The notes: generated from the letters alone by a model not told the origin. A DNA stretch of 64,000 nucleotides from Bolinopsis microptera (GCF_026151205.1 NC_087077.1:496001-560000); one strand, 5' to 3'. Shown: positions 23,540 through 36,907, counted from the first letter of the stretch. Made by a program: numbers and translations.

Positions 23540-23654
23540 AGTGTACTTGTATAGTAATGTACAAGTACACACGCAAAGGTAAACTACACGGTAGCAGCAA
23601 ACTGAACTTATTGCAAATTTACAAAAGATAAGAGAGCTCGATATTTGCAACACA

Positions 23655-23735
23655 AGCTACACTGATTACACAGCTGCCGGAGTGCAGCTGCCGGAGTACA
23701 CTGATTACACAGCTGCCGGAGTGCTGATCGAGCCG
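23655..23735. repeat. Short tandem repeat upstream of LINE ORF1
   Basis: The phrase ACACTGATTACACAGCTGCC is repeated, with an extra partial copy of GCAGCTGCCGGAGT. It probably belongs to the 5' UTR of the LINE whose ORF1 follows on the minus strand. Confidence 0.6.
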
Positions 23736-24014
23736 TCTTCGTCAGTCAGTTTTATTGAAGTAGGTTAAGATTTTTTCCTATTAAGAAGACTGTTTATCAT
23801 TTGCCACTGCTTCTTAGAATTTTCTTTGTTTTGCTCAAAATTTTTTTTCGAAGTGCTTGTTTTTAGCTTTATCGATGTGTTTATTGCAAAACTTCTTTAT
23901 TGCAAAACTTCTTCTATGAAGGCAATACAAATTCCTGATTCATGATTAACCAAGATCTAAAGTTTAATTAAACAGGTCAGCATACAGCCTGCAAAACAAA
24001 ACTTCTAATTTTCT

Positions 24015-24622
24015 AGCAGCAGGAGGTGACCGGGATTGCCGGTTCCGGGAATCCCCGTACCGGGATTGGCAATTTTGAGCTATCCCGGTCCCGGTCCCGG
24101 TCCCGGTCCCGGTCCCGGTCAAATGCTGATTGATGATCCTGGTCCCGGTCCCGGTCCCGGTTAATTCAGGATTCTTGGTCCCGGTCCGGTCCCGGTCAAT
24201 CACTCAAATTTGCCGGGATTTTGACCAGGATCTTTTACATAATTTCATTCACTGTGATTTTAAGTTTTTCCTTTCGTTCATTGTGAATTTCATCTTTAAA
24301 CATCCTCTGAGACAAATAAAACAATTTTTAAAATTGCTTAACAAGTTTGAGTAATAAATTATAATCATGAATTAACCAGTAATCGACCGGAATTCCCGGT
24401 ACCGGGAATCCTGGTACTGGGATTGGCAATTTTGAGCCATCCCGGTACCTGTCCCGGTCCCGGTCAAGTCACATTTTTCATCCCGGTCCCGGTCCCGGTC
24501 CCAGTCAAATGCTGATTTATGAGGGTTTATGATCCCGGTCCCAGTCCCGGTCAAGTCACATTTTGTATCCCGGTCCCGGTCCCGGTCCCTGTCAGGCCTG
24601 AAATCATGTCCCGGTCACCTCC
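24015..24622. repeat. CCCGGT hexamer arrays in two direct copies
   Basis: Two related segments (24015-24205 and 24382-24622) each carry GGGATTGGCAATTTTGAGC followed by runs of CCCGGT. ORFs reading TGTGTG or RDRDRD are translations of the hexamer. It is probably the inner part of an old repetitive element. Confidence 0.8.
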
Positions 24623-24919
24623 TGTCTAGCAGTATGCATTACAAAACCTAATTGGATCGAGTACTGGCTTATTTGTCATTTTGTAAATATTTCGGCTTCC
24701 ACCAAATTTTGCAGATGGTGAAGTAAATTGTTTTTCGACGATGACAACCTTTTCTAGCTAGCTAGTTATTTCGTGGTACGATCGTGTAAATGAGAAAAAG
24801 TGTTTCCTACGTGACGCGCAGCCCAGCAGTGCATCGTGCCACAAAATTTATGCACCGAAAAATGTTTAAAATATAAATAACATGATCGTTAACGGGTGAT
24901 ACTCGTAAAATATTTATTC

Positions 24920-25555
24920 CAAATGGACCGTCGACGAGTCCAACTCGGCGCGCGTCCTGGTATAGGTTGTAAACCTACAACATGATCGTAAATTAAATTT
25001 ATTAAAAACCGTTGTTTTATGGTTTTTCTAATTTACGTCATGTAACGATTATAAATTTAAATTAAATTGGGGGACAACACTTTTGATATCAATTTTACAA
25101 ATAGCATACCCAGGAACCCTGACCGGATGGGGCTTAACTTTTAAAGTAAAAAAGTTGGAGACTTCCGGTTTTTTGTAACATGTTCCTCTTTTAAAAGTAA
25201 CGTTACCTCTCCAGGAGGAAAATTCAAGACAACGTAATTGTTGAGTTATCTCAAAATCTCCAGAAAAGTCCCCTTTCGGGCCGACCAAAAGTTTGCAACT
25301 TTAACTTTGCGGATTCCTGTACTCTGGTTGGCTGAATTGTGTCACGTGGTAGCTGCTTGAACATTGGAATACGCCACGCGTGCAAATCATGCTTGTTGTC
25401 GCGCGCGAGGTCAAGCCGTCTGTTTAAATTAAACCAACTCTAGTACCATCACCAGCCGGTAACTTTTCCTGGGTAGATTTAAATTTTATTTTTGAATAAA
25501 AAACTTATACCATATACTATCACAACGCGCACCGAGTTGGACTCATTGACGGTTT
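24920..25555. mobile_element. Possible MITE with imperfect TIRs
   Basis: GAGTCCAACTCGGCGCGCG near 24,934 is matched in inverse orientation by CGCGCACCGAGTTGGACTC near 25,526, together with flanking ACCGTC. A diverged relative of the left end appears inverted near 35,632-35,710. The ends and target duplication are not clear. Confidence 0.35.
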
Positions 25556-25559
25556 GCTC

Positions 25560-27454
25560 TAACCAGAGCCCTTTCGCTTGCAGTAGCGCGCGACCGCCGA
25601 AGGCGGCAAAGGAGGTAACTATATTCTACTTGTGAAACAAGCGCGTCACGCAGTACACGTATACACATGGCTATGTGAATTGACGGTCGTCAACGGTCTG
25701 GCAATATTTGTTACAAGTTAACATTTTGCGATATGTACACTGCACTAGTTATTAATTTTTTAACGCGCGGCTTTAGTTTAGTATGGTGTGATAACACAAA
25801 CCAATAAATGATACAAATTTAAATTTTCATAATTTTTTCTTTTTTAAACTATTGACACAATAGCTACAAATTTTGACCATGTTATTTGCAGCGCAATGCA
25901 CTACTGAGCTGCGCCGCGCATCTTCTCGCAACCACCACGTATGCAGATCGGCCCTCTGAGAGCTGTTGATAGGAATAAGATTATTGTGCAAGATGCAAAG
26001 GATTGACATTTGACATAATGAATCAACCATGTTATTTATATTTCATTTTGAATAAAATTAAAATTCACTAAAAGAAAAAAAACCAAAAATACTATTTTCG
26101 AATATTTTAAATTACTTGGCTTGGTTCACGATGTCAATCCTTCGCAGCGATCGGCGTGGTCTAGTAATACATTTGTCCCTTGCAAAAATATTATTTTATG
26201 CGCGGCCCAGTACTGCATTGCGCTACACATTTTGAAACTAATTTTTTTTTTCGTTAATTGATATTAAATAAAATTGTTGTTTTTTTGAAATTGTTGTTTT
26301 ATAGCTTGAAATTATTTTTTCTTATTTTTAATTGAAGTATAAGCAATAAAATTAAAGCTTACTTGGTACAGTTCAAAATTTAAATCATGTGGAATAAAGC
26401 TGCTAGACTGTTTAAGTTATGTCATACGTTGATTATATTTCTACAGATATAATGAATTTTGCTAGGCTCCAAATTTTGTGTTATATGCATTGTGCATATT
26501 TATGATTTAGGTAACTGATGATCTTTCCTTTACAACACATGCGATTTAACGTTGCTTCTTTTGAATGTTGGGCATATCCCCATTGTTAATGAAAGCGGAT
26601 ATGCTTATTTGTTTGTCTGGCCATCGTATGTTCTTCACAGGCTCAAAGCGACTTAGATGGATGTAAAACAGGTAACAAATGTTGTGCTGCAATCAATGGA
26701 GTAATTTTTTTCTTTGAAACAATCACTATTTACTAACTAGTGCAAAGTTTTTTATCCATGGCTTAGTGGCTCAACCGGTTAACCTGTTCATCAGCCTTAA
26801 TACTTGAGCTTATCAAGTGTGCAGTAAGCTTAAAAAGAGCGCCAGGGATTGGTGTGCCAGGTGAGACCTGAGCTTGAAGTAGCAACTTGAAAACGTGGCG
26901 AGACCCAGATCTCAAAGGTGCAATGGCAGCAGAAGTGCATATGTTTGGGTTGCATCCTAACTGTGCCGCAGTGAATTTTGTACTGAAAGGATTGTGGCCG
27001 TACCTAAAGAAAATGAGATTGGCTCATTAACCACATTATCAAATTATAAAGGAAACCCAACAAAGGTCCAGAATTTGAACCAGCCGATATTAAAATAGAG
27101 TGATTTTTAATGATGCAATGGCGTGCCATTTGTTTTGGTTATTTCTGACAAGCATTTTTGCGTGCGAGTTTGAGTGTATGTCGCCTGATATTGAACTCAC
27201 TAGATTATAAATAAAATACAATTCCTTATTTATGGCCTCTCAGTCGAGTCTGTGCTATATAAATATAATAATAGTACAATTATGTACTATTTTGCTGTTA
27301 TAGCACACATTTGTATCACACAGCCTTATAATCAGCAAAGTTATGTCAATTATCAATTATTACTAATATTACCATATTTCAATCAATTACCATGAATTCA
27401 ATTTTTTAAATTTTGAAGCTAGGGAATAATCGTATATTGTTAATCATTATAATA
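25560..27454. other. A+T-rich intergenic DNA, no gene recognised
   Basis: No ORF with recognisable similarity. A tRNA A-box-like word (TGGCTTAGTGG at about 26,760) occurs without a convincing B box. It ends at the left arm of the large inverted repeat. Confidence 0.5.
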
Positions 27455-28356
27455 GATGTGGATACTGGCGGGGAGGTGATCATTGTTTGTTTATATTTTG
27501 GTGGCGCCTCTATTAAGCAGCTCAAAGAGGTGATCATTGTTTGTTTACGTTTTAGGTGGCGCCTCTATTCAGCAGGTTGAAGATGTGATGCAAATGTTGT
27601 ATTATAGAACGCTTACATAACACTTGTAACGCCTTCTTGTTACCCCCCTTTGAAGGTCCCGAATTATTTTCTGAACGAAAGCTCAAAAATAACCGAGAAA
27701 TCGACCTTCGTATTAACTCATTTTGATGACTGTTTCTAACCTAAAATTGCACGAAAAATCGATTTAACTAGGTTTCAGAACCTATAAACACTTCCTTATC
27801 CCTCAAAATTGATGTTTTATAGTTAATACGAGCAACAAGCAACATATAATTTGATCCTTCGGTTCTACTCATGACCTAAGGAGTTAAGCTAAAACCGAAA
27901 GATCGAGGAACTCCTCACCTTAACTGATCAAACTGTACTAACACAATTTTCAGATAGATATGTTCTTTGCGATACGTTTATTGCAGCTTTGCAACTTGAG
28001 TGATGACCAGAGTACGAAAACACACAGCAGGTAAGCAACTTACTTTTGGTGACTGTTCCTCACGAACATTTTGATCCTGCAACATAACAACAAGGAGATC
28101 GTCTCCTTAACAAATCGAACAGGTACTATCACAATTTCCAGAGCAGAGCATGATAACAAAGTCAAAAGAAACACAATTAAGGTAGGTTACGAACACCACA
28201 ATAATATAACAATCATACTACGTAACAGCTAAATTAAACTGATTCTGACGACTGGCAGCCCTGATGTGCTCCGTGATCCTTAACGAGCGACCAATCGTAA
28301 TAGAGGTGTTATGTCACGTGACACCGATCCGTCCAATCACAAACAGGAAGAGTAAG
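27455..28356 (+). repeat. Left arm of ~0.85-kb inverted repeat
   Basis: The sequence from ATAGATGTGGATACTGG to CAGGAAGAGTAAG is repeated as its reverse complement at 36045-36900, nearly identical over the whole length that I compared. This arm carries an extra internal duplication of about 60 bp (GGTGATCATTGTTTGTTT occurs twice). No TSD could be identified. A small shared ORF (MCSVILNERP...) is unlikely to be a gene. Confidence 0.88.
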
Positions 28357-28384
28357 CGGATGGATATCGTATGTTTATTTTCCT

Positions 28385-30025
28385 TATCTGTATTTGACCC
28401 TCTGTTCAAATTGTTATCTCTACCACAGCTTGGCTCGGCAAGGTCAGCGTGCACTATCGGCACAGCGGTACAAAAAATAGTGTGATCGTTACAATATATA
28501 ACCGTGCCCACTGCCCACGTACAATACAAACTGTTGGGGGGGGTGGGGGGTTGCTTACCGATAGGCTGTGGTCGCTCCTCCAACTGACTGTGGTTCTTAC
28601 CGTCCAATCATGAACAGAATATTAACATTTCAACAGCGCACCCATTACCCGTTATCGATTTTATCAATACTTCCGTGTTATCTCATCTAAAATAAACATC
28701 CCGCACGCAAAATGAATTCCATTGACTTTGAGGGCAAGTGCAACATTTAAAGTTACACAAACTCTTATTACAATAATTGTGAGAATGATTCCAAGTTTAC
28801 ATATTTAAAACGGCAATGACTAATTACAACACACAAATTGAAATTTTGAATGTCTAACCTGGTGAAAATGAACTGCACCATGTTGAACTAGTACTTTAAC
28901 TCCGCCAGGTATAACCATGCACTTGTCCTCAGCTCCTGTACACCGCAAGTGCCTCCTCCTGGAACATACAGTTCTTGCCAGAGAAGTCGTGTCCTAGATT
29001 CTGTTTTCAAACACTTACTGTCAAAGTTAAGCTAGGGAGCAATCATGGATATATACATTATTCCCTTGCTTCCAGTTGGTGTAAACTTAAAGCACAGTTC
29101 ATGATTTGGAATCTCACTCAGTTCATAAATCACACTATGAAGATCGGTTGTCTATCTTAAACCCCCCCCCCCCCCCCCCTCAACAGTTTGTATTGCACGT
29201 GGGCAGTGGGCACGGTTATATAATATACTAGTGTAACCCGGCCTACGGCCGGGATTTCACTGCCGCAGTTAAAAAGGGTAGGAGTAATTACCCGCTGAGT
29301 CAAAACCCGGATTAGGCGAGCAATTCTATTCGGAGTGCCCTCACGTATCCAATAGTATGCTTAAAAGATAGTAATTCTTAATCAATAATCAATGGAAATT
29401 AACCCTTAACACCATGCACCACACCAGCCTATCATATTTGTGAACATGCATTACATTGTCGTATGAAAGTATGAACTCTCTCTACAGTCCAAACAGACCG
29501 TTTGAGCACTCCCTCCCCTAATAAGTTTATAGTATTATATGACCATGTAATATATACGCCATGTAATATATACGCTAAATAATATTATGCAGAGAGAGAG
29601 AGAGAGAGAGAGAGAGCTAGCCCCGTAACTCTTGCCGTTCTTCTCAAGCCATTTTATGTAACATATTTTGTGGTACAAAACCATCAATTAAACCACTTAC
29701 CACCGGCCGATTTTTATAAAATTTGCCTATTGGCTTCGTCAGAGTTTTGTCGGCACTATACCGAAAAAACCAGTCCCGTAACTATTACCGTTTTTTTTGT
29801 ATAACCGTTCGGAAATTACACACAGACGATCAGACAGACAGACAGACAGACACACACACACACACACATTCTGGTGTTATTAAGGTGATAAGTATAACAA
29901 TCACACTACTTTTAGTTCATGACGTAATCATGGCGTGTGTACCACGGTGCCGATATTGCACGCTGACCTTGCCGAGCCAAGCTGTGGTATAGATAACAAT
30001 TTGAACAGAGGGTCAAATACAGAGG
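28385..30025. repeat. Nested inverted repeat inside the large arms
   Basis: The segment 28385-28546 (ending in a G run) recurs inverted in two pieces, 29162-29222 (beginning in a C run) and about 29,936-30,020. The two pieces are separated by a 0.7 kb insertion that begins near CCCGGCCTACGGCCGGG at 29,236. That insertion contains (AG)n at 29590-29617 and (ACAG)n/(AC)n at 29829-29868. No coding sequence was found from 28,620 to 30,027. Confidence 0.7.
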
Positions 30026-30603
30026 GTTTTTTTTTTTTTTTTTTTTTGTGCAGCACCTACTGACTTGACTCGAAAGAGCAAGCGACTCAATAATACCAAA
30101 GAGTCCTACTGAGGCCCAGATGTTTGCACCACTATCCCGGAAATACAGAGATGCATCTGGTACCATTGCAGAGCAATGGCAGTTGAGTGGGGGCGCCCCT
30201 CCGAAGATTGACTACCATGGATCCCGTGTGACTATGAAATGAGACCGATCTCGCCCCATTGGCATGCTCCTTAGTTTGTCAAAGGTGGTGCTGGGCAGAT
30301 CGCTGGTATGGTGAGGAAGTTAGGAAAAGGTGCACAAAATATGGTGCGAGGTCAAGGAGGTTGTGTATTGTTATGATGCTATGTTAGTCGCTTTGGTGAA
30401 CAGGTGTCAGAGTATAGGAATGTACGAGAAAGAGGACTTGATTGGATCAGGGCCATGTGTGCACGCGCATGTGGCGTCGTGCGCGTCGATGGTGTGTTCT
30501 ATAGAGTTGAAACAACAGGCGTCTGCCGATTAGTACTATGGTTAGTATATCAGAGAGTTGGTATCCTAAATGGCTCATTTGAGTATAGGGTGGCCGGGTG
30601 CCA

Positions 30604-33600
30604 CTATGTAGGATAATAATTTGAGTCTGTTCGACCGGATTTTTTGATAAATTCTGTTAATTTCTCCGGTCCGAATTCTGAGATAATTTGTTCGAGACTA
30701 ATGTATGGGAATCCGAAGGTTTGTAGTCTTACCGTGGAGTATGCAGGGCACTCGCTTACAAAGTGTCTTGCAGTCTCTTTCGTATTGTTGCAGTGGGAGC
30801 AGTAAGGAGTGGCAGTTTTATCTCTTTTACTGAGGTTGTTGTTCAGCCAGTTCTGGTCGGTGAGCATATGAGTTAGTAATCTTAGAGGCTCTTTCTTCCT
30901 ACAGGCCAGTTTGTTAAGGCCAAATCTCTCAATGTAGCTGTTAAGAGGTGTTTTGTAAGCTTTTTTCATTTTAAGTACTGCTATTTTTTCCAGGGTGTCG
31001 TTACTTGCCTTGTTTAGCAGTTCTGTGATGACGTTACTCCAGCTGATGCTGATAAAAGGTTCAGGTCCAATAGGTTACATGGAGTTTGCTCCTTTTTTGG
31101 CAAGTTCATCGGCTCTCTCGTTGCCTGGTATCCCTGTGTGTGCAGGAACCTTGAAGAGAGAGACTTGGTTAAGTTCTCCTAATTTATTCAGAATTGTTGC
31201 TGTATTAATAGTAAGTGAGGAGGTGGATTGTGCTTTGTTAAGTTGTAGTAGTGAGTTTAACGAGTCAGAGTAGAAGTTTATTACCTGGTTTTTAGTGTTA
31301 GCGTTGACAAGGAGCTCGGCCGCTACTTTGATTGCGTACATTTCACTTTGATTGATTGTTGCTAGTTTCCCCAGGTTGATTGATTGTTCTACTATAGTAC
31401 GTCTGATTCTGTACATGATGAAGCCTGCCCCTGTCGTGTCTGTTGAATAGACTTCTTGAGCGAGCCGTCAGTGAAGATTTTTAGGCTTGTTTCTGCTGGT
31501 AGTTCCTGGGGGAGTTCAAGTGTTACTGTATAGTTGCTGGAGTACAGATTGGTGGATATCGTTTTATCTATGAGTGAAAGGTGTTTAGAGATGCCGAGTT
31601 TACCAATTTCCTCGTCCATGTATTTAGCGTGTGAGATGATTTTGCTCGTGAGGGAGTACTGACCAATCCAGTTGTTTTCTAGTTTTAGCCTAATTGCAGT
31701 TTTTGAGGCAGCGAATTTTAAATGGACATCTATCGGCATGAGTCCTGCTATTAGATCTAGAGTGATATTAGGCGATTTTTTGAGACCCCCCGTGATGTGT
31801 AGAGTTGCTATTTTTTGAATTTTGCCAAGCATGCCCTTGAGACTGGTGTTTTGGTCTACTCTGTGTATCCAAGTGAAGCAGGCATAGCTAATGGTGGGTA
31901 GGATGACTTGTTTGTAAAGCCACCTTACCTTCCCTGGGGATAAGCCCCAGGTTTTGGAGATGTAGTTGCGACTCATAAACAGAAGTTTTCTAGCTTGTTC
32001 GCATTTATTCTTAATGTGAGTGTTCCATCTTAGATGTTTGTCGTAGGTGACTCCGAGGTATTTGACCTCATTTGACCATTCCAGGGAGGCTCCCTCCAAT
32101 GATATGGGTTTCATAGAGTACTTTTTGTTTATTCTCGAGAAGACAATGACCTTGGTCTTGATCTTGCTGAGTTTCACTCCGTTGCTAGTACACCACTTAT
32201 TGATTATTTTGAGGTATCTGTTAACTATGTCCCTCATGGTAATTTTCAGATCAAATCCTTGTACCAGTATTGCTAAGTCGTCGGCGAATGCTTGGAGAAA
32301 GTCGTCATCCAGTTTCTCATTTGTTAATAGTGTGTTTAATGTCAGAATAAAACAAATATTTTTCAGAATAAAACAAATATTATATTCAAATCTCTTTATT
32401 CAACAATATTAAATCATTATAGAACCTAATTTGTGGCTTGATCGTTATGTTAGGGCTATTCTGTTAGCTGATGCTGACAGGCACTGCATGGGGCAGAGAC
32501 TTAGGACCATTACGCTGGAGGCTTACAATGACCCTTTTTGAACCCCATGGCAGTGCTAGTTTTATTATGGTACAAATTGTAAATCGAAGTTATGAAAACG
32601 ATCAAGTCACTCCTGTTTTACACTATCAACAGCTACTTAAAACAACCTAGATTGTACAACTCACTTTGAAGATTAAACTGTTAAGTGATGAGTGATTGGG
32701 CTCATTAAACATTTTAGTAGCGGAGACATGCAGATCAGCTTCTTGAGGTTCTAATAGTTCATTCAGACAAGAAGTTTTATTTTTTCAAATTTAGTCGTTC
32801 AAGCTGCCTGAGTTCAGAAAGTTTGCCAAAGGGGCCCAGGTATTCTTGTCACCTTTACCCTGAGACGAGAGAATGACTTTTTTTTGTGAGGTTCCAGAGA
32901 AGGGGCGATAGTATTCCGCCCTGTGGACACCCTTTAGAGATTATCTTGGTAATGGAGATGCCGTGGAGGGTTAGTACTATTGACCTTTCTAAAAGCATGT
33001 CTCTGATCCAGCTGACAATTATGCTTGGAATTTTAGCTTCCAGCATTGCTGTGTAGATGGAGCTGTACCTGATGTTGTCAAAAGCTCCTTCTACATCAAG
33101 GAAGACACCCATTTGTCCATTTTGGATCGCATCTTCAATCTTCCTTGTCAGTCTGTGGATAGCTGCTTCAGTGCTCTTTCTCTTCCTGAATCCAAATTGA
33201 TTTTTGGTTAGTTTATTGTCAACGCAGGTATCCCTTTCCAGGTAATCTAGGATTAGTCTTTCCATGAGTTTTTGGATGTTCGACGTTAGGCTAATAATCC
33301 TGTAAGATCTCGGGTTGGTGTAATCGTCCTTACCTTCCTTCGGAATGATGATTCCCTTGCTGGTCTTCCAAGTTTTGGGGCAGTATGTGTACGTTAAGCA
33401 TTGTCTGAATATATGTCTTAAGGGCTCCTTGGACCTTGATGTGTTCCCATGCCATGCTGCCTTGATCATGTTGTTTCGTATATTATCTAGCCCAGGTGCC
33501 TTGTTGGGAGGTAGTTTCTTGACAACCTTGTCCATTCTCGATAAGCTAATGATTTTATTGATTATCACCTGATCCTCCTCGCTTTCGTATGAATTTGGTT

Positions 33601-34853
33601 GGGTTACAACCTGTGGCTGGGGTTGGAGGTCAGGGGGGAAGTGTTCGTGCGCGAGGGTGGTGAGTGTGTCCTCTGAGTCTTCTGTGTAACTTCCATCTGG
33701 TTTTATTAACACGTTCAGTTCTTCCCAGGGCTGTTTTTTCGTTTTCGGGACTTTTGCAAGTTTTTTCGGGTCAGACATTTTCGAGCAGTATTCCCGGTAG
33801 GCTAACTTGTCATTTTCTTCTATTGCCTCTTTGTAGGCTTTCTCCTTTTTGGCGCATTCAGATGCTAGATGGTTTCTGTCTTCGTTGGGGAGGTTTGGAG
33901 ATTTGATCAGAGATTTAATATTCCTACCCCTTGCTTTTTAAGCACTCTTTTTCAGAATGTTCAGGTTGTGTGTCCAGGGAGTTTTAGACTTGTGGTTGAC
34001 TTTGACTACTGGGCACACCTCATCCAGGGCTTCTGTGAGGGTTTTGTTGATGTAAGTCATACAAGTATTGATATTCGATTTCTTGAATTTCCCGATCATG
34101 GCTCTGAACGGTTTCGTTATCATCTTCCTGTTCACAGCCTTGCTGAAGGCCTCGGCGTCCATGTCCTTGTGATTGCGGGAGTACGACTCCCATGTGTTCC
34201 CGAGGTTGATATTAAAGCTGATAATTTTGTGGTCAGAGAGTGAGGTCTCCGTTGAAGTTTTCCAGTTAGAGATGAGGTCGCCGCCTTTTTTGTTGGTCAA
34301 GGTTATATCGATTATACTTTTGTGTCCTCTGCTGTTCAGGAAAGTAGGATTTTTCCCTTTGTTCGCTACGGTTAGGTCAAGTTTCTCCATCATTTGGGCT
34401 ATTAGTATTCCTCTATTATTGTTCTTTCTGAAGCTGTTCCATAGAATATGATGGCCATTACTGTCAGCGCCCATCACGAGTGGGAGATCTTTCTTCTTGG
34501 TAAATTCCACTAGTTTCGTCAGTCTTTCCAGTGTATTAGGTTCGATCTCGGGTTTATTCGGTTCGTGTCCCATGTACAGTGAGTATCACGTCTTTTCTGT
34601 TTTTGAGATTACATCTGACTGAGATCATGTCCCTATTACTGAATGGGGTCATAGTGTATGATAGTTTTCCTAGGTCAATAGGGACAAGTATACAGGCTCT
34701 TGGTGAATCCTTGTGATAAGGTGAAAAGGATTTGTGAGAGTCAGGGACGGCAACAAGTTTGTTTTTATGGTAATACGGTTCCTGCTCAAGCAAAATTTCG
34801 GTGTTTGTGAGTTCTTGGAAGTAGGTGCGACATGCAGTTCTATTTTTTTGCAT
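30604..34853 (-). pseudogene. LINE ORF2: endonuclease, RT, RNase H, zinc knuckle (broken)
   Basis: Domains in order: APE-type endonuclease (34853-33938; MQKNRTACRTYFQEL, GADSNGHHILWNS, and SLSDH near its end); reverse transcriptase (33778-32880; LPPNKAPGLDNI, IPKEGK, FLDVEGAFDNI, GCPQGGILSPLLWNL, then AFADDLAIL at about 32,290); RNase H (31,480-31,075; IFTDGS, NQSEMYAIKVA, FYSDS, VPAHTGIPGNERADELA); C-terminal CSHC/H/C knuckle at about 30,750. Breaks are a frameshift near 34,560, an in-frame TAA at 33938, a foreign insertion at about 32,345-32,885, and a frameshift near 31,400. The RNase H places it in the I superfamily group of clades (I, Ingi, LOA and relatives). It is not functional. Confidence 0.88.
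32345..32885 (-). other. Insertion that splits the LINE RT domain
   Basis: About 540 bp interrupts the RT between the SPLLWNL motif and the AFADD motif. On the minus strand it opens with an A8 run, then an open stretch of 29 codons (VILSSQGKGDKNTWAPLANF and 8 more residues) ending in TAA, then non-coding sequence with AATAAA near its end. It could be a retroposed mRNA 3' end. The protein was not identified. Confidence 0.5.
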
Positions 34854-36044
34854 ATTTATCTGTTTTACGCATGTAACAAATTATTGATAGACTTACCGGG
34901 CCGTGGAGAAGGCTTGTGCTCCTCTGGATGGGCTCTGCTGAGGTGTCCTGCTCCACTGGGTTTTGTCGCCTGCTGAGGGTACCTGTGGGCATTATTCACA
35001 TTAGTCTTGGAGTAAAAGTCTGTTATTTTGTTTTTTGAGCGTGGGTTGCTCATTGAGAGAAGGAAGTGGTTTCACCCGGATGATTTCCGTTGGTGTTGGG
35101 TATTAAACCCGTCAGAAAGATTGGTAAGGTTGGTATAAAGTTGTGTAGGTAGTATTGATGGCGAGTTTTTCTCTTCGGATTGTTTCGGGTGCCGAGGTTT
35201 ACAGGGAGATTTACGGTTCAACTGGCAAGACAGATGGAACAGCAGAAGCAGACTGGTTCGGCAAGTATACAAGAGAAGCGTTTGGCTGGTGCGCGTGACC
35301 GGTAGAGAGTGTGGTTGACAGTTTGGCGGTTTGCGGAGGAGCTGATGGGGTGCAGCTGGTAAATTTACCCTGATGGCGTCTTACGCAGCGCGCGGCTCCT
35401 AAAATATTAAACTGGCTGTTCTTCTTCATGGTGCTGTCGTACAATACGGAATAATTTGTCCCTCTCTGATTATGATGCGTTGGCGACGGTATTGAAGGGG
35501 GCCTATACGTCGTTTCTTTAATCAAGTAGAGGGTGTGGGTAATTAATGGATCTGATCGCAGTTTGTGATATAGTATTTTAGGTTAACGCGAGTCATAATA
35601 TTAGTATTAATTTAGGTTTACAACTTATCGTGAAGCGCGCCGACTGGGATTCGTTGATGTTCTTGAGTATTTTAAACGAATATTTTATAAGTCACCCGTT
35701 GTTTGAAGTACGAGGATATCACCTTTAATTTGTAATTTTGGATTAGTTAGTGCGCTGCTGTGCGTTAAATAAGGGTAGCAGGAAGAGAAGCCTGAACTGC
35801 TGAAGAAGTAAGTTTGGGCAGGGCAGCGTGCTATAACTAATTATAAGACAATGAGACACAAAAATTTGGTTTGATTAACAGGTTTTAAAATCGAACAAAG
35901 AGAAAATGTCACTCTTAAAAGAAGGCGGTCACTCTACATGGGAGGTCCTTTCATATCGTACTTTTCCTTACGCTCGGAGGTGAGCTGGTCTCGGGTTTAC
36001 TTGATTTGTTGGGTGTCTCTTGACCGGACTTCTCGCTGATGAGT

Positions 36045-36900
36045 CGGGACTTACTCTTCCTGTTTGTGATTGGACGGATCGGTGTCACGTGACATAACAC
36101 CTCTATTACGATTGGTCGCTCGTTAAGGATCACGGAGCACATCAGGGCTGCCAGTCGTCAGAATCAGTTTAATTTAGCTGTTACGTAGTATGATTGTTAT
36201 ATTATTGTGGTGTTCGTAACCTACCTTAATTGTGTTTCTTTTGACTTTGTTATCATGCTCTGCTCTGGAAATTGTGATAGTACCTGTTCGATTTGTTAAG
36301 GAGACGATCTCCTTGTTGTTATGTTGCAGGATCAGAATGTTCGTGAGGAACAGTCACCAAAAGTGAGTTGCTTACCTGCTGTGTGTTTTCGTACTCTGGT
36401 CATCACTCAAGTTGCAAAGCTGCAATAAACGTATCGCAAAGAACATATCTATCTGAAAATTGTGTTAGTACAGTTTGATCAGTTAAGGTGAGGATTTCCT
36501 CGATCTTTCGGTTTCAGCTTAACTCCTTAGGTCATGAGTAGAACCGAAGGATCAAATTATATGTTGCTTGTTGCTCGTATTAACTATAAAACATCAATTT
36601 TGAGGGATAAGGAAGTGTTTATAGGTTCTGAAACCTAGTTAAATCGATTTTTCGTGCAATTTTAGGTTAGAAACAGTCATCAAAATGAGTTAATACGAAG
36701 GTCGATTTCTCGGTTATTTTTGAGCTTTCGTTCAGAAAATAATTCGGGACCTTCAAAGGGGGGTAACAAGAAGGCGTTACAAGTGTTATGTAAGCGTTCT
36801 ATAATACAACATTTGCATCACATCTTCAACCTGCTGAATAGAGGCGCCACCTAAAACGTAAACAAACAATGATCACCTCCCCGCCAGTATCCACATCTAT
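36045..36900 (-). repeat. Right arm of ~0.85-kb inverted repeat
   Basis: Reverse complement of 27455-28356, lacking the 60-bp internal duplication of the left arm. It ends at CCACATCTAT, only a few bases from the TTAA that bounds the palindromic element at 36908. Confidence 0.88.
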
Positions 36901-36907
36901 AGGTTAA

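Larger units (their letters stand above)
30028..35530 (-). mobile_element. Decayed I-clade LINE with poly(A) tail
   Basis: A minus-strand non-LTR retrotransposon. Its 3' end is an A run (T20 on the plus strand at 30028-30047). ORF2 remnants follow from 30604 to 34853, and weak ORF1-like proline/serine-rich reading frames reach about 35,525 without a CCHC knuckle. It lies inside the large inverted-repeat pair and inside the nested inverted repeat, so it inserted later than both. Confidence 0.82.

Noticed and set aside
20057-23653. One complete LINE with ORF1 and ORF2
   Set aside because: No endonuclease domain, a 700-bp foreign segment and unlinked frames separate the parts; they may come from different elements.
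26755-26900. tRNA or tRNA-derived SINE (A-box-like TGGCTTAGTGG)
   Set aside because: No matching B box or cloverleaf could be found.
28264-28485. Small ORF shared by both inverted-repeat arms (MCSVILNERP...)
   Set aside because: The shared part is short and ends where the arms diverge; no family recognised. Probably chance within the repeat.
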